The notes: generated by a model from the sequence alone, not told the origin. Positions 17,339 to 26,534 are shown, counted from the stretch's first letter. The stretch is 35,924 bases of DNA from Archaeoglobi archaeon JdFR-42 (GCA_002010305.1 MTND01000021.1:1-35924), one strand, 5' to 3'. Made by a program: numbers and translations.

Positions 17339-17902
17339 ATGCTGCTAACAGAACAACTGAGAAAAAGGCTTAAAGACCCTCTCGGAAAACTGTATCGGGG
17401 ATCAGGAACGGAACTCATAAAATCTATTGAAGAGCTTAAAAGCAATAATTTTATGGCAAGTGTAGGGGATATAGTATGCTATTACCTGTGTCTTTCAGGC
17501 CATTCTCCTGAGATAATGGTAGTAGACGGTAAAACCATGAGGCGGCAAGTGGATGTGCAGATAACGGATATTATACAGAGTATGGATTACCGAAAAATTA
17601 AAGCTTCAAATCCTCCCGGATCAATAACAAAGGATCTAGTTCTTGCCCTTGAAGAGGCTGTGAACAACAGGAGATCCATGGTATTTGTAAATGGTGAAGA
17701 GGATTTGAGTGTTTTACCTCTTATAATGCTTTTACCTGAAGGGTCGATAGTTTTATATGGACAACCTTCCGAGGGGATAGTTGTTATCACCGTCGATCAA
17801 TCTAAAAAAACTGAGGTGTGCGAAATACTAAGAAAAATGGAAGGAAAAGACAGGAAATGGATATTGGATAAATTGTGTGGAGGTAATGCAAATGGACATT
17901 GA
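17339..17902 (+). CDS. GTP-dependent dephospho-CoA kinase (DUF359)
   Basis: A 187-residue protein of the DUF359 family, shown in Thermococcus to phosphorylate dephospho-CoA with GTP in the last step of archaeal CoA synthesis. Conserved blocks seen are PLGKLYRG, VGDIVCYYLCLSGHSPEIMVVDGKTMRR, ASNPPGSITKDLVLALEEAV, VNGEEDLSVLPLIMLLPEGSIVLYGQPSEGIVVI (quoted in part) and the C-terminal basic tail. It lies 10 bases after spt4 and overlaps S24e by 11 bases. Placement between RNA polymerase and ribosomal genes is usual in Euryarchaeota. Confidence 0.93.
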   Translation: MLLTEQLRKRLKDPLGKLYRGSGTELIKSIEELKSNNFMASVGDIVCYYLCLSGHSPEIMVVDGKTMRRQVDVQITDIIQSMDYRKIKASNPPGSITKDLVLALEEAVNNRRSMVFVNGEEDLSVLPLIMLLPEGSIVLYGQPSEGIVVITVDQSKKTEVCEILRKMEGKDRKWILDKLCGGNANGH

Positions 17903-18194
17903 AATAGTTGAAGACAAAGAGAATCCTTTACTTGGCAGAAGGGAGGTCAGATTTACTGTTACTTTTGATGGTGGAATGGTAAAAAGGGATGATGTTAGAG
18001 AGAAACTTATTGCTCTCCTCAATGCAAAACCAGAACTAACTGTTGTGGACTATCTCAAAGTAGAGTATGGAAAAGCTCAAGCGAAGGGTTATGCCAAGAT
18101 TTACTCCGATGAAGACCTTATGAGGAAGGTGGAGAGGAAACACATACTGGAGAGAAATTTTGGAAAAAAGGACGAGGGGAAAGAGAATGCATAA
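17892..18194 (+). CDS. rps24e: Ribosomal protein S24e
   Basis: A 100-residue small-subunit protein. [19 protein letters not shown] is the typical S24e start, and [20 protein letters not shown] the conserved centre. I start at ATG 17892 because GGAGGT at 17879-17884 sits 7 bases upstream; ATG 17886 is too close and a still longer start lies inside the ribosome-binding site. The C-terminal tail is lysine- and glutamate-rich. The stop overlaps the S27ae start. Confidence 0.95.
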   Translation: MDIEIVEDKENPLLGRREVRFTVTFDGGMVKRDDVREKLIALLNAKPELTVVDYLKVEYGKAQAKGYAKIYSDEDLMRKVERKHILERNFGKKDEGKENA

Positions 18195-18336
18195 GTTTTA
18201 TGAAATTAAGGGCGATAAAATTAAGAGGAAACGTATGTTCTGTCCCAGATGTGGAGAGGGTGTCTTTCTAGCAGATCATTCCGACCGACTTTCATGCGGG
18301 AAATGTGGATACACTCAGTTTAAGAAAAAAAAGTAG
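18187..18336 (+). CDS. rps27ae: Ribosomal protein S27ae
   Basis: A 49-residue zinc protein. The translation [20 protein letters not shown] opens it, followed by four cysteines in two CxxC pairs (CPRCG, CGKCGY) and a lysine-rich end. It matches archaeal S27ae, the unfused counterpart of the eukaryotic ubiquitin-S27a ribosomal domain. The ATG at 18187 overlaps the S24e stop codon, and the gene ends 8 bases before kae1. Order S24e-S27ae-kae1 is conserved in Euryarchaeota. Confidence 0.95.
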   Translation: MHKFYEIKGDKIKRKRMFCPRCGEGVFLADHSDRLSCGKCGYTQFKKKK

Positions 18337-18344
18337 TATGACTC

Positions 18345-19316
18345 ATGTTGGTTCTTGGGATAGAGGGGACTGCATGGAATCTTAGCATAGCCGTCGTCAA
18401 TGAAAATTCTGTGATTAAAGAGGTACGGTACCCCTATATACCTCATAAAGGGGGAATTCATCCGCGAGAGGCTGCCCAACATCATTCTGGGCATATTGCT
18501 AAAGCCCTGAGAAATATTTTTTCCCAAATCGATCCTTCCACTCTTGATGGAGTAGCCTTTTCTATTGGTCCAGGTATGGGCCCATGTCTCAGAACCGTTG
18601 CTACTGCAGCAAGAACCCTATCTCTGGCACTGGATATCCCATTAATCGGAGTAAATCACTGTGTGGCCCATATCGAAGTAGGGTTGTGGAAAACTGATGC
18701 GAAAAATCCAGTGGTACTTTATGTGAGTGGTGGGAATTCCCAAGTGATTTCTCGACGAGGGAGATTTTACCGTGTTTTTGGAGAGACTTTGGATATTGGT
18801 ATCGGAAACGCTCTCGACAAGCTTGCAAGATATGCTGGTTTGCCCCATCCCGGTGGGCCCAAAATAGAGAAACTGGCTTTTCATGGCTCCCACTACCATT
18901 CACTCCCATATGTCATCAAAGGGATGGACTTTTCTTTCTCCGGTATGGTTACTGCAGCCCAAAACCTTCTTAATCGTGGAATTTCAGTTGAGGATGTGTG
19001 CTATAGCTTTCAGGAGACTGCTTTTGCCATGCTTGTAGAGGTAACAGAGAGGGCTATGGCATATCTGGAGCGAGATGAGGTACTGCTGGTTGGAGGAGTA
19101 GGAGTCAATGCCAGACTACAGGAAATGTTGCATATTATGTGCCAGGATAGAGGTGGAAGATTCTTTTGCCCGCCAAGAGAATTGATGGGGGATAACGGTG
19201 CTATGATCGGTTATACCGGCCTAAAGATGCTCAAAACCGGGGAGAAAACCCGAATAGAGGATTCCACTGTTAAACCCAATTATAGAGTAGATGAGGTTGA
19301 ACTTCCATGGATGTGA
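18345..19316 (+). CDS. kae1: KEOPS complex subunit Kae1 (tRNA t6A synthase)
   Basis: A 323-residue ASKHA-fold protein that transfers threonylcarbamoyl to A37 of ANN-decoding tRNAs. Metal-binding His105 and His109 lie in NHCVAHIEVG. VLYVSGGNSQVI, GETLDIGIGNALDKLAR and the C-terminal LVGGVGVNARLQE and GDNGAMIGYTG are the Kae1/TsaD signatures. In many archaea Kae1 is fused to Bud32; here the two are separate and overlap by 10 bases. It directly follows S27ae. Confidence 0.96.
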   Translation: MLVLGIEGTAWNLSIAVVNENSVIKEVRYPYIPHKGGIHPREAAQHHSGHIAKALRNIFSQIDPSTLDGVAFSIGPGMGPCLRTVATAARTLSLALDIPLIGVNHCVAHIEVGLWKTDAKNPVVLYVSGGNSQVISRRGRFYRVFGETLDIGIGNALDKLARYAGLPHPGGPKIEKLAFHGSHYHSLPYVIKGMDFSFSGMVTAAQNLLNRGISVEDVCYSFQETAFAMLVEVTERAMAYLERDEVLLVGGVGVNARLQEMLHIMCQDRGGRFFCPPRELMGDNGAMIGYTGLKMLKTGEKTRIEDSTVKPNYRVDEVELPWM

Positions 19317-19879
19317 TTCGAGGAGCTGAAGCGCTGGTAAAAATCCAAAATAATCTGGTAATAAAAAAAAGATTGCCTAAAAATTATCGCATACCTGAAA
19401 TTGACCATGATATCAGAAAAAAAAGGACCAAAACGGAAGCTCGAATAATATCTATGGCAAGACGATTTGGAGTTCCAACCCCTATAATCTATGATGTAAC
19501 AGAGGATACCATTATCATGGAGCGTATTAAAGGCAGACTCCTGAGAGATATTATGTCTCCTAAATATTCGCAAATAATGGGCAAATGTACAGCCATTTTA
19601 CATAACAATAGTATAATCCATGGAGATCTAACTCCCAGGAACGTTATTGTAAAGAATGATAGACTGTATTTCATAGATTTTGGCCTTGCCTTTTTTGATG
19701 AAAGAGTGGAACCCATGGGAATGGATATCCATGTATATTTCGAGGCCATAAAAGCAGACTTTGACAACTACGTTGAATTGAGAGAGGCTTTTATAGAAGG
19801 TTACAGGATTATGTCCAGATTTAATGAAGTGATGGAGAGGCTGGAGGACATTGAGGCGAGAGGACGATACAGAGTTTAA
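19307..19879 (+). CDS. bud32: KEOPS complex kinase/ATPase Bud32
   Basis: A 190-residue small RIO-like kinase. HGDLTPRN (105-112, catalytic Asp107) and DFG (124-126) are intact; MERIKGRLLRD is the hinge region. As in other archaea it lacks the large C-terminal lobe elements of protein kinases and probably acts as a P-loop-independent ATPase that activates Kae1. The ATG at 19307 lies within the end of kae1, so the two are coupled. The 3' end overlaps the TIM-barrel gene by 29 bases. Confidence 0.95.
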   Translation: MDVIRGAEALVKIQNNLVIKKRLPKNYRIPEIDHDIRKKRTKTEARIISMARRFGVPTPIIYDVTEDTIIMERIKGRLLRDIMSPKYSQIMGKCTAILHNNSIIHGDLTPRNVIVKNDRLYFIDFGLAFFDERVEPMGMDIHVYFEAIKADFDNYVELREAFIEGYRIMSRFNEVMERLEDIEARGRYRV

Positions 19880-20969
19880 CATAAGATTTGGGTTTAAAAC
19901 CCCTATAGCTCTGGCTCCAATGGCAGGGATAGTTGACTCTAAATTCGCTAAAAAATTCGATAGATATGCTGGTCTTGTGATTCTTGGAGGATTCAGTGCT
20001 GATACAACTACTATGGAAGCCAGCAGAAGGATGGTGGATCGAGGAAGGAGGGAATTTATTGTAGATGATCCTCTAAAAGGGATAGACAGAGAACTGAAAA
20101 GGGCAGGGAAGCTTAAGACACGGGTTGCCATTAATGTAAGAGCTTCTGAACCCTCTGTATACGAAGAAGTTGCTGCAATAGCAAAAAAACGTAATTCTAT
20201 AGTTGAAATCAATGCTCACTGTCGGCAAAAAGAGATTGTAAACGTCGGAGCTGGAGAGTATTTACTCGCTCATCCAGAGAAATTATGTGAAATTGTTGAA
20301 CGGGTTAAGGCAGAAGGGGTTATCACTTCAGTTAAAATCAGGAGTGGTGTAGTGGAAGAGGCATCTCTGGCAAGAGTTCTTCAGAGTGCTGGATTGGATA
20401 TCCTTCATGTGGATGCCATGGGCAGTGAAAAGTACGATCTCAGAGTGATAAAATCCATAAGAAATAACTCCAGTATGTTCATAATCGGAAATAATTCTAT
20501 ACGCAGTTTTGATGATGCAAAAAACATGTTCACTGCTGGAGCTGATATGATCTCCATTGCTCGTGGTGTTGTTGATAATCCAAACGTCTTTAAAGAAATA
20601 CTGGAAAAGATCATACACTATACCGCTGAGTTCGGATGGTATAATGCTCCAAAACACATTTGCAGAGGGGGAGATGTACGAGGCCTCACTTTTTGCTGCA
20701 AACCTCTTAAACCCTGTGCAATTCAGAAGGTTTTGAAGGAGTATGACATCTCTCCCTTCGAATTCATGAGATTGAAAGAGGAGTTTGCCAGAGGAACAGT
20801 ACTGGAGCTGGGAAAGCATACCTGCTTTGGTAGTCTGGTGTATTGCTGTAAAGCTACCAGACCGTGTTATATCCGGGATTCGACATTAAAATCTGCTGGA
20901 TTTACCCTGAAGGATTACATGAATCTCAAAAGAGAACTGGCAGAGTACTTGATGAATCATCTCCTTTAA
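19851..20969 (+). CDS. Dus-like TIM-barrel protein with methanogenesis marker 9-type Cys domain
   Basis: A 372-residue protein in two parts. Residues 15-255 form a flavin-type TIM barrel related to dihydrouridine synthases (PIALAPMAGIVDSKF, INAHCRQ with Cys124, DILHVDAMGSE, IIGNNSIRSFDDAKNMFTAG quoted in part, MISIARGV). Residues 265-345 carry two similar clusters: Cys271...Cys282-Cys283...Cys289 and Cys325...Cys332-Cys333...Cys339. This C-CC-C pattern matches the putative methanogenesis marker 9 domain, known chiefly from methanogens and relatives, of unknown function; it may bind an Fe-S cluster or zinc. The start is TTG 19851, with GGAGG 5 bases upstream, inside bud32. Co-translation with KEOPS genes hints at tRNA modification, but the marker domain hints at Mcr-linked metabolism. 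Confidence 0.82.
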   Translation: MRREDDTEFNIRFGFKTPIALAPMAGIVDSKFAKKFDRYAGLVILGGFSADTTTMEASRRMVDRGRREFIVDDPLKGIDRELKRAGKLKTRVAINVRASEPSVYEEVAAIAKKRNSIVEINAHCRQKEIVNVGAGEYLLAHPEKLCEIVERVKAEGVITSVKIRSGVVEEASLARVLQSAGLDILHVDAMGSEKYDLRVIKSIRNNSSMFIIGNNSIRSFDDAKNMFTAGADMISIARGVVDNPNVFKEILEKIIHYTAEFGWYNAPKHICRGGDVRGLTFCCKPLKPCAIQKVLKEYDISPFEFMRLKEEFARGTVLELGKHTCFGSLVYCCKATRPCYIRDSTLKSAGFTLKDYMNLKRELAEYLMNHLL

Positions 20970-21003
20970 TATTTCTTGTAACTACCCATAATGAACATTA
21001 AAC

Positions 21004-21432
21004 TTAGTCTTTAACATAAGGCAAGAACTCTTTGAGTTTCTCCATTGAAATATTGATAAGAACTGCTCTTGTATTTCCATCTACAATCCCTGTTACCACA
21101 ATGAGGGGCCAGTTTATATTAGAGAATATCATTGAATCTCCCACATCTATAGAACCATCTTCCTCATACCAGATTGATGGTTTGACTTTGCGGGGAAAAA
21201 AGAAAGTGATGTTGTTAATTTGCTCCATATCTCCTTTGGAAATCAGAGTTATTTTTACTGCCGTGTTATTTACCCATTCGAGGGCAAATTCAGGTCTTTC
21301 TTCCCCGTTGAGGATCTCTCCAAGACCCACAGCGGATATGGAAATAACCAAGTAAGTGAGGACGATCAAAATAAGTGCTATGATTGCCCCGTAAGTATGG
21401 GATAAACCTGCTCTACCGTGAAGAGGGGTCAT
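21004..21432 (-). CDS. Type IV pilin-like secreted/membrane-anchored protein
   Basis: A 142-residue protein. A short basic N-terminus (TPLHGRAGLSHTYG) precedes one hydrophobic stretch (AIIALILIVLTYLVISISAVGL, residues about 16-37). This resembles the archaeal class III signal peptide, with a likely cut after RAG and the hydrophobic core retained as the pilus helix. The remainder is a beta-rich soluble domain with a terminal basic segment. Archaeal pilin-like proteins assemble into adhesion pili or act as minor pilins. No prepilin peptidase or assembly ATPase lies nearby. It lies downstream of radB but is separated by 141 bp that contain a tandem-hairpin element, so it probably has its own promoter. 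Confidence 0.65.
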   Translation of the reverse strand: MTPLHGRAGLSHTYGAIIALILIVLTYLVISISAVGLGEILNGEERPEFALEWVNNTAVKITLISKGDMEQINNITFFFPRKVKPSIWYEEDGSIDVGDSMIFSNINWPLIVVTGIVDGNTRAVLINISMEKLKEFLPYVKD

Positions 21433-21527
21433 TTTACTCGTGTTTATGTTTCAATACAATATTAGCTTTTCTCTAAAAATTACAGTGTAGGTAGGAACAT
21501 AGATTAGAAACATTATTCCTATTGAAT

Positions 21528-21569
21528 TTGCAAATCAAAGATTTGCAATTTGTCAACTCATGTTGATAA
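21528..21569 (-). repeat. Tandem-hairpin element after radB
   Basis: Read on the minus strand (radB sense): hairpin 1 with 8-base arms TTATCAAC and GTTGACAA (one G-T/C-A type mismatch) and a 4-base loop, a single A, then hairpin 2 with perfect 9-base arms TTGCAAATC and GATTTGCAA and a 3-base loop, followed by ATTC. The element starts 4 bases after the radB stop. Compared with the 29167 copy, three base pairs of hairpin 2 differ and all three are compensated. Confidence 0.85.
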
Positions 21570-21573
21570 CTCT

Positions 21574-22239
21574 TCAAAAAACCCCTGACTCATCGATGGT
21601 GAACTGACATCTCTCACCCTCTTTTTTATGACGGTGTTTAATAAGTACAGCTTCTCTATGAGAGTTCTTTCTAACCAGTTTTATGACAACTTTTGAAAGA
21701 TGTTCAATACCTACTCCTCCTAATGGCCTTTCTTCATCTTTATCGATGTCTGTGAATACCTGATTTGTAATCAGAACTCCAAGATTATTCTTCCTTGCCA
21801 ACCCCAAAAGGAAAGTAAGCTGAGACGTGAGTTCTCTTCTGAGCTTTATATTTTTTTCAGAGTCTTCCAGTTCAGATCTATACAGTCCGGTAAACGAGTC
21901 AATAATTACAAGATCTATAGCCTGAGAAATCTTCTTCAGATTTTTAATGGCAGTCATTTGCTGTTTGAAATCATACGGTTCATAAAGAATAATTCTGCCG
22001 AGTATGTTTTCAACATTCCTTCCACCAATCTGCTTCACTCTTTCAGGAGATAATCCTTCAGTGTCCACATACACTACCTTATGATTACTCTCCGCTGCCC
22101 GAATGGCCGTCTGAATACATATATTCGTTTTCCCTGTAGATGGCCCTCCATAAAGCTGTGTGATAGTACCTCGTTCAATACCACCACCCAACAGTTTATC
22201 AATACACCCTACACCTGTTGGAAACTTAATCATCCTCAC
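21574..22239 (-). CDS. radB: DNA repair and recombination protein RadB
   Basis: A 221-residue RecA/Rad51 paralogue of Euryarchaeota. Walker A GGPSTGKTN is at residues 31-39, LVIIDSFTGLYR is Walker B, and ITNQVFTD follows. The N-terminal helix-hairpin-helix domain of RadA is absent, as expected for RadB. RadB acts as a recombination mediator with RadA and binds the Hjc resolvase. The start overlaps the unrecognised upstream gene by 14 bases, so the two are co-translated, together with larC. Confidence 0.95.
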   Translation of the reverse strand: MRMIKFPTGVGCIDKLLGGGIERGTITQLYGGPSTGKTNICIQTAIRAAESNHKVVYVDTEGLSPERVKQIGGRNVENILGRIILYEPYDFKQQMTAIKNLKKISQAIDLVIIDSFTGLYRSELEDSEKNIKLRRELTSQLTFLLGLARKNNLGVLITNQVFTDIDKDEERPLGGVGIEHLSKVVIKLVRKNSHREAVLIKHRHKKEGERCQFTIDESGVF

Positions 22240-23071
22240 CTTCCAGAGTTTCAGGATGTATCACATTAGCCAATTCAGAGGAGATAGAGTCTGGCGTTAT
22301 AACTGTCAGGGAATATCCTAGACCTTCAGCAATTTTTCCAAGTCCCTCTATTAGCTGTGAACTGGGTTTCTCCAAGTAAATGACTAGTTCCATATCCTCT
22401 GGACATATTAGGTCGAATTTGATAACACTCCCTGTAAGGTCGAGATAATAATAATTTTCGTAACATATATTTTTTTGTTTTCTGTAAGTTCTGACGATTT
22501 TATCTGGTTTGAGGGAGATTTTTTCAGATCTTTGTGTGATTTCCATAAATACTCTGTAGGGGTTTATCCTCACGTAATCAGAATCGGCAACAACATATAC
22601 CGCCATGTAATTCTGAGGGTTAAACGATTTTAAAGCTTTGAAAAAAGCCTGTTCATCCTCTGTATCCATTTCAGAGACAGATTTTTTTGGTATTCTAAAA
22701 ATAACAAAGGAATTTTTCATTATCACTTCTTCAACCATGGAATGAGAAGGGATCTTTCCCCTGATTTTGTTAACCATATGTTCGTCATTTACCGGATAGG
22801 GTGGAAGTATATCCAGTACAACTTCCCTCTCCAGAACCAGAGATTTGTTTCCGGACTGAAGAATGTAATAATCAGCATTCTCAACATATTTTCCAGGAAT
22901 TTTTTTGATATATTTTTTAAAATCTCCGTATATATTTTTTAGGTCAGGAATAAAAATCTTGAGGTAACATTTCCTTTCTTTGATAAAAAACTCAAACTCT
23001 TTACCCGAATGGAATATCATCGTATCTTCTTCACCTGATATTGTCTTTTTTTCCGACTGAGGGTTACTCAT
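22226..23071 (-). CDS. Unrecognised protein between larC and radB
   Basis: A 281-residue soluble protein that I do not recognise. No signal peptide or membrane segment is visible. It is rich in Lys, Ile and Tyr, with alternating beta-strand patterns such as KCYLKIFIPDLKNIYG and YMAVYVVADSDYVRI, and contains no CxxC or nucleotide-binding loop. Its start at 23071 is firm: the minus strand has AAGGAGGAG 6 bases before the ATG. It overlaps larC by 8 bases and radB by 14 bases, so it is expressed with both. Coupling to radB suggests a partner of the recombination mediator, but this rests on position only. Confidence 0.7.
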   Translation of the reverse strand: MSNPQSEKKTISGEEDTMIFHSGKEFEFFIKERKCYLKIFIPDLKNIYGDFKKYIKKIPGKYVENADYYILQSGNKSLVLEREVVLDILPPYPVNDEHMVNKIRGKIPSHSMVEEVIMKNSFVIFRIPKKSVSEMDTEDEQAFFKALKSFNPQNYMAVYVVADSDYVRINPYRVFMEITQRSEKISLKPDKIVRTYRKQKNICYENYYYLDLTGSVIKFDLICPEDMELVIYLEKPSSQLIEGLGKIAEGLGYSLTVITPDSISSELANVIHPETLEGEDD

Positions 23072-24251
23072 TCAAACTCCTCCTTGCTTCTAATTCTAGC
23101 AGGAACATAATTTCCTTAAGAGGTAATCCCGTATCCCTTGAAATACGAGCTGCATCTTCATATTCTCCAGAAACATACTTTCTTCCCTGATAATCCCAGA
23201 TTTTAATCCGGGCCTTATATTCTTTGCTTCCAATACTCAGCTTTATCGTTTTCACATCCCTTGGCACCTTAAATCTATGGTGAACTGGAAGAATCCGTAC
23301 ACCAAGGGAACCAGTTTCTTTAAAAACTGTCTCAATAATATCATGCTGCTGGTCTATGGTTGCCACCACTCTGATCAAATGACCTGGACGGTTCTTTTTG
23401 GTGACTAGAGGGATGACGGAAACATCCAGGGATTGTTCAGTTAATTTGGAGATCAAATGACCGAGAATCTCTCCATCTACATCATCCACATTAGTCTCAA
23501 TGACCCTGACATCATCATGCAACAAATCTTCCACTTCTCCCAGCATTATTCTGAGAACATTAGGAATGGGCAATTCATAGGATCCAGCCCCATATGAAAC
23601 CTCATGTACCCTGAAATTAACCTCTGGATGCATGTTTTTTGAGAAATACGTAAGTATTGCTGCTCCAGTTGGAGTAAGTAATTCAACATCAAAATCCCCC
23701 TTTTTTATTTGCAAGTCAGATGTTTTGAGTATTTCAATTACCGCTGGTGCTGGAACTGGAAAGTTACCATGAGCTGATGTTGCATATCCATGTCCAGTTA
23801 CAAGAGGTGTTGAAAAAACCATTTTATATCCTTTTTTAAAAAGCCTGTTAAAACCAACACAGGAACCCACTATATCCAGAATCGCATCATCACTCCCGAT
23901 TTCATGGAAATGCATATTCTTCAGACTTCCTCCATGAACTCTAGATTCTGCTTCCCCCAGTATCTGGAAGATGTTTATAGCATCTTTTTTTATTTTTTCA
24001 TCAAAAGTAGAAGACTCAAGCAGAGAGATGACATCCGATAAACTTCTTTCAGTCCGTTCTAACTCCTTAACATCTACTCTAGTTGCGGCAATTCCCTGTT
24101 TTACTACCTCTTTAACATTTATTTTAACATTAAGTTTCAGTTCATCTATAATTTCACTCAAGTCTTCAGATCTCAGGGCAATACCGTGTAGGGCACCAAG
24201 GACCATATCTCCAGAGGCTCCGCAAAAGGGGTCGATTATGACTATCCTCAT
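23064..24251 (-). CDS. larC: Nickel-pincer cofactor biosynthesis protein LarC
   Basis: A 395-residue protein of the LarC family, which inserts nickel into the pyridinium dithiocarboxylate mononucleotide cofactor of lactate racemase and related enzymes. DPFCGASGDM (residues 7-16), MHFHEIGSDDAILDIVG, STPLVTGHG and ELLTPTGAAIL are family motifs. In Lactiplantibacillus LarC needs a programmed frameshift; here it is one continuous frame. larB, larE and a LarA homologue are not in the window. GGTGAGTCC precedes ATG 24251. The larC and cdc48 genes diverge from a 69-bp region. Confidence 0.92.
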   Translation of the reverse strand: MRIVIIDPFCGASGDMVLGALHGIALRSEDLSEIIDELKLNVKINVKEVVKQGIAATRVDVKELERTERSLSDVISLLESSTFDEKIKKDAINIFQILGEAESRVHGGSLKNMHFHEIGSDDAILDIVGSCVGFNRLFKKGYKMVFSTPLVTGHGYATSAHGNFPVPAPAVIEILKTSDLQIKKGDFDVELLTPTGAAILTYFSKNMHPEVNFRVHEVSYGAGSYELPIPNVLRIMLGEVEDLLHDDVRVIETNVDDVDGEILGHLISKLTEQSLDVSVIPLVTKKNRPGHLIRVVATIDQQHDIIETVFKETGSLGVRILPVHHRFKVPRDVKTIKLSIGSKEYKARIKIWDYQGRKYVSGEYEDAARISRDTGLPLKEIMFLLELEARRSLNE

Positions 24252-24292
24252 GGACTCACCACAATGTTTTTATTGAAACATCTGTAAAACTG

Positions 24293-24303
24293 TTATATAT
24301 AAA
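24293..24303. promoter_or_regulatory. TATA-like element between larC and cdc48
   Basis: TTATATATAAA lies between the divergent genes, 18 bp before the cdc48 ATG and 42 bp before the larC ATG. The spacing fits a larC transcript with a short leader. For cdc48 it is too close to leave the GAGGTGA site in the message, so a further-upstream box such as TTTTTATTG near 24267 may be used. Confidence 0.35.
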
Positions 24304-24320
24304 CTCTTGAGGTGACGTTT

Positions 24321-26534
24321 ATGGAAATAAACCTGAAAGTAGCTCAAGCATATCCGAATGATTCTGGCAGAGGTATCGCCAGACTTGATCCTGATACAAT
24401 TCGAAAACTCCAGCTTTCTCCCGGAGATATTATCGAAATTGAGGGTAAGCGAGTGACTGTGGCTAAAGTATGGAGAGCCGATAAAAGAGATTGGGGGCTG
24501 GATCTAATTCGTATTGATGGGTTTACTCGCCAAAACGCAGGAGTTGGTATTGGTGATGTAGTAAAGGTGAGAAGAGCTGATTATGAACCCGCAAAAACCA
24601 TCATTCTCGCTCCCCTTCAGGACATGAATTTTCAGATCTTTGGTATGAATGTAGGTGAGTATTTAAAGAGACAGATCCTTAAAAGGCCCATAGTCCAGGG
24701 TGATGTTGTTCCTATAATGGGGGGCCCAAATCCTTTCATTGGTCGTTTTGCAACGGCTCAGGCCTTACCCCTTGTCGCAGTTAAAACCGAACCTTCAGGT
24801 GTTGTTATCGTTGATGAGTCCACCAATGTTGTGTTCAGAGAAAGACCTGTTAGAGGTTTTGAGACCCTAGGCAGGACAGGTATAACCTACGAAGATATTG
24901 GTGGCTTAAAAGAAGAATTGCAGAAAGTTAGGGAAATGATCGAGTTACCCATCAAACACCCTGAAGTATTTCAGAAATTGGGTATCGATCCTCCCAAAGG
25001 TGTTCTGCTGTATGGACCTCCAGGGACAGGGAAAACTCTAATAGCCAAAGCTGTTGCAAATGAAGCAGGAGCTTCTTTTTATTCCATTGCTGGGCCAGAG
25101 ATTATGAGTAAATATTATGGAGAGAGTGAGCAGAGGTTGCGAGAAGTGTTTGAGAACGCCAAAGAAAATGCTCCTTCTATTATATTCATTGATGAACTCG
25201 ATTCTATTGCTCCAAAAAGGCAGGATGTAACAGGAGAGGTGGAACGGAGAGTTGTTGCCCAATTACTATCCCTTATGGATGGACTGGAAGAGAGGGGGCA
25301 GGTCATTGTTATAGGAGCCACCAACCGGATAGACGCGATAGACCCAGCCTTGAGAAGACCAGGTCGGTTTGATAGAGAAATAGAGATTGGCGTACCTGAT
25401 AGAAACGATAGAAAAGAGGTACTTCAGATTCACACTCGTAATATGCCTCTTGAAGAAGTGGATCTGGATTACCTAGCTGACCATACTCATGGATTTGTTG
25501 GAGCCGACATAGCTGCCCTGTGCAAGGAAGCAGCCATGAAGGCGTTGAGGAGGTATCTCCCTAGAATCGATCTGAACAAGGAGATCCCTCAGGAAATGCT
25601 GGATGAAATGGTTGTTGTGATGGACGACTTTAGAGAAGCATTGAAAGAGATAGACCCATCAGCCCTCAGAGAAGTGTTTGTTGAAATTCCCAATGTTACG
25701 TGGGATAATGTAGGTGGAATGGAGGATGTTAAAAGAGAGATAACCGAGGCAGTTGAATGGCCCATTAAACATCCAGATAAGTTTAAAAGAATGGGAATAA
25801 AGCCACCAAAGGGCATACTGCTGTATGGACCTCCAGGGACAGGGAAAACTCTAATAGCCAAAGCTGTTGCAAATGAGAGTGATGCCAACTTTATTAGTAT
25901 TAGAGGTCCCCAACTTGTTTCCAAGTGGGTAGGAGAAACAGAAAAAGGAATTAGAGAGACATTCCGCAAAGCGAAACAAGTTGCTCCGTGTATAATTTTC
26001 TTCGATGAAATCGATGCGATTGCTCCCATGAGGGGAATGGATGAAGGTACAAGAGTGATGGAGCGAGTGGTTAACCAGCTTCTCACGGAAATGGATGGGC
26101 TGGAAGAGCTGGAAGGAGTGGTAGTGGTTGGAGCGACCAACAGGCCGGATATCTTGGATCCAGCCCTATTACGACCAGGTCGGTTTGACAGAATGGTTTA
26201 TGTCAGACCTCCAGACAAACAAACACGAGTAGATATCTTTAGAATTCACCTTAAAGATACCCCCTTGTCAGATGATGTAGATATACATGAACTCGCTGAA
26301 CTAACAGAGGGCTATGTAGGGGCAGATATCGAAGCTATATGCAGGGAAGCAGCTATGCTCGCTTTAAGAGAAGATATAAATGCTGAACTTGTGGAAATGC
26401 GCCATTTCAGGGAGGCTATCAAGAAAGTTAAACCAAGTATCACCGAGAACCTTTTGGACTTCTATGACCGTATCACCGAAAGATTCAGAGAACAGGCTGT
26501 GAGAGGCACTAAGAATTTAGTTGGATATACATGA
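24321..26534 (+). CDS. cdc48: CDC48/VCP-family AAA ATPase (VAT-like)
   Basis: A 737-residue archaeal p97/VAT homologue at full length. The N domain (double-psi barrel plus four-stranded barrel) spans about 1-180. D1 has Walker A GPPGTGKT at 232-239 and Walker [16 protein letters not shown]2 has GPPGTGKT at 503-510 and [12 protein letters not shown]. Arginine fingers lie in [10 protein letters not shown] and [10 protein letters not shown]. It forms hexamers that unfold proteins, often for the proteasome; the C-terminus (NLVGYT) has no HbYX tail. I start at ATG 24321, with GAGGTGA 5-6 bases upstream, over GTG 24312. D1 and D2 share 59 identical bases around Walker A. Confidence 0.96.
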   Translation: MEINLKVAQAYPNDSGRGIARLDPDTIRKLQLSPGDIIEIEGKRVTVAKVWRADKRDWGLDLIRIDGFTRQNAGVGIGDVVKVRRADYEPAKTIILAPLQDMNFQIFGMNVGEYLKRQILKRPIVQGDVVPIMGGPNPFIGRFATAQALPLVAVKTEPSGVVIVDESTNVVFRERPVRGFETLGRTGITYEDIGGLKEELQKVREMIELPIKHPEVFQKLGIDPPKGVLLYGPPGTGKTLIAKAVANEAGASFYSIAGPEIMSKYYGESEQRLREVFENAKENAPSIIFIDELDSIAPKRQDVTGEVERRVVAQLLSLMDGLEERGQVIVIGATNRIDAIDPALRRPGRFDREIEIGVPDRNDRKEVLQIHTRNMPLEEVDLDYLADHTHGFVGADIAALCKEAAMKALRRYLPRIDLNKEIPQEMLDEMVVVMDDFREALKEIDPSALREVFVEIPNVTWDNVGGMEDVKREITEAVEWPIKHPDKFKRMGIKPPKGILLYGPPGTGKTLIAKAVANESDANFISIRGPQLVSKWVGETEKGIRETFRKAKQVAPCIIFFDEIDAIAPMRGMDEGTRVMERVVNQLLTEMDGLEELEGVVVVGATNRPDILDPALLRPGRFDRMVYVRPPDKQTRVDIFRIHLKDTPLSDDVDIHELAELTEGYVGADIEAICREAAMLALREDINAELVEMRHFREAIKKVKPSITENLLDFYDRITERFREQAVRGTKNLVGYT

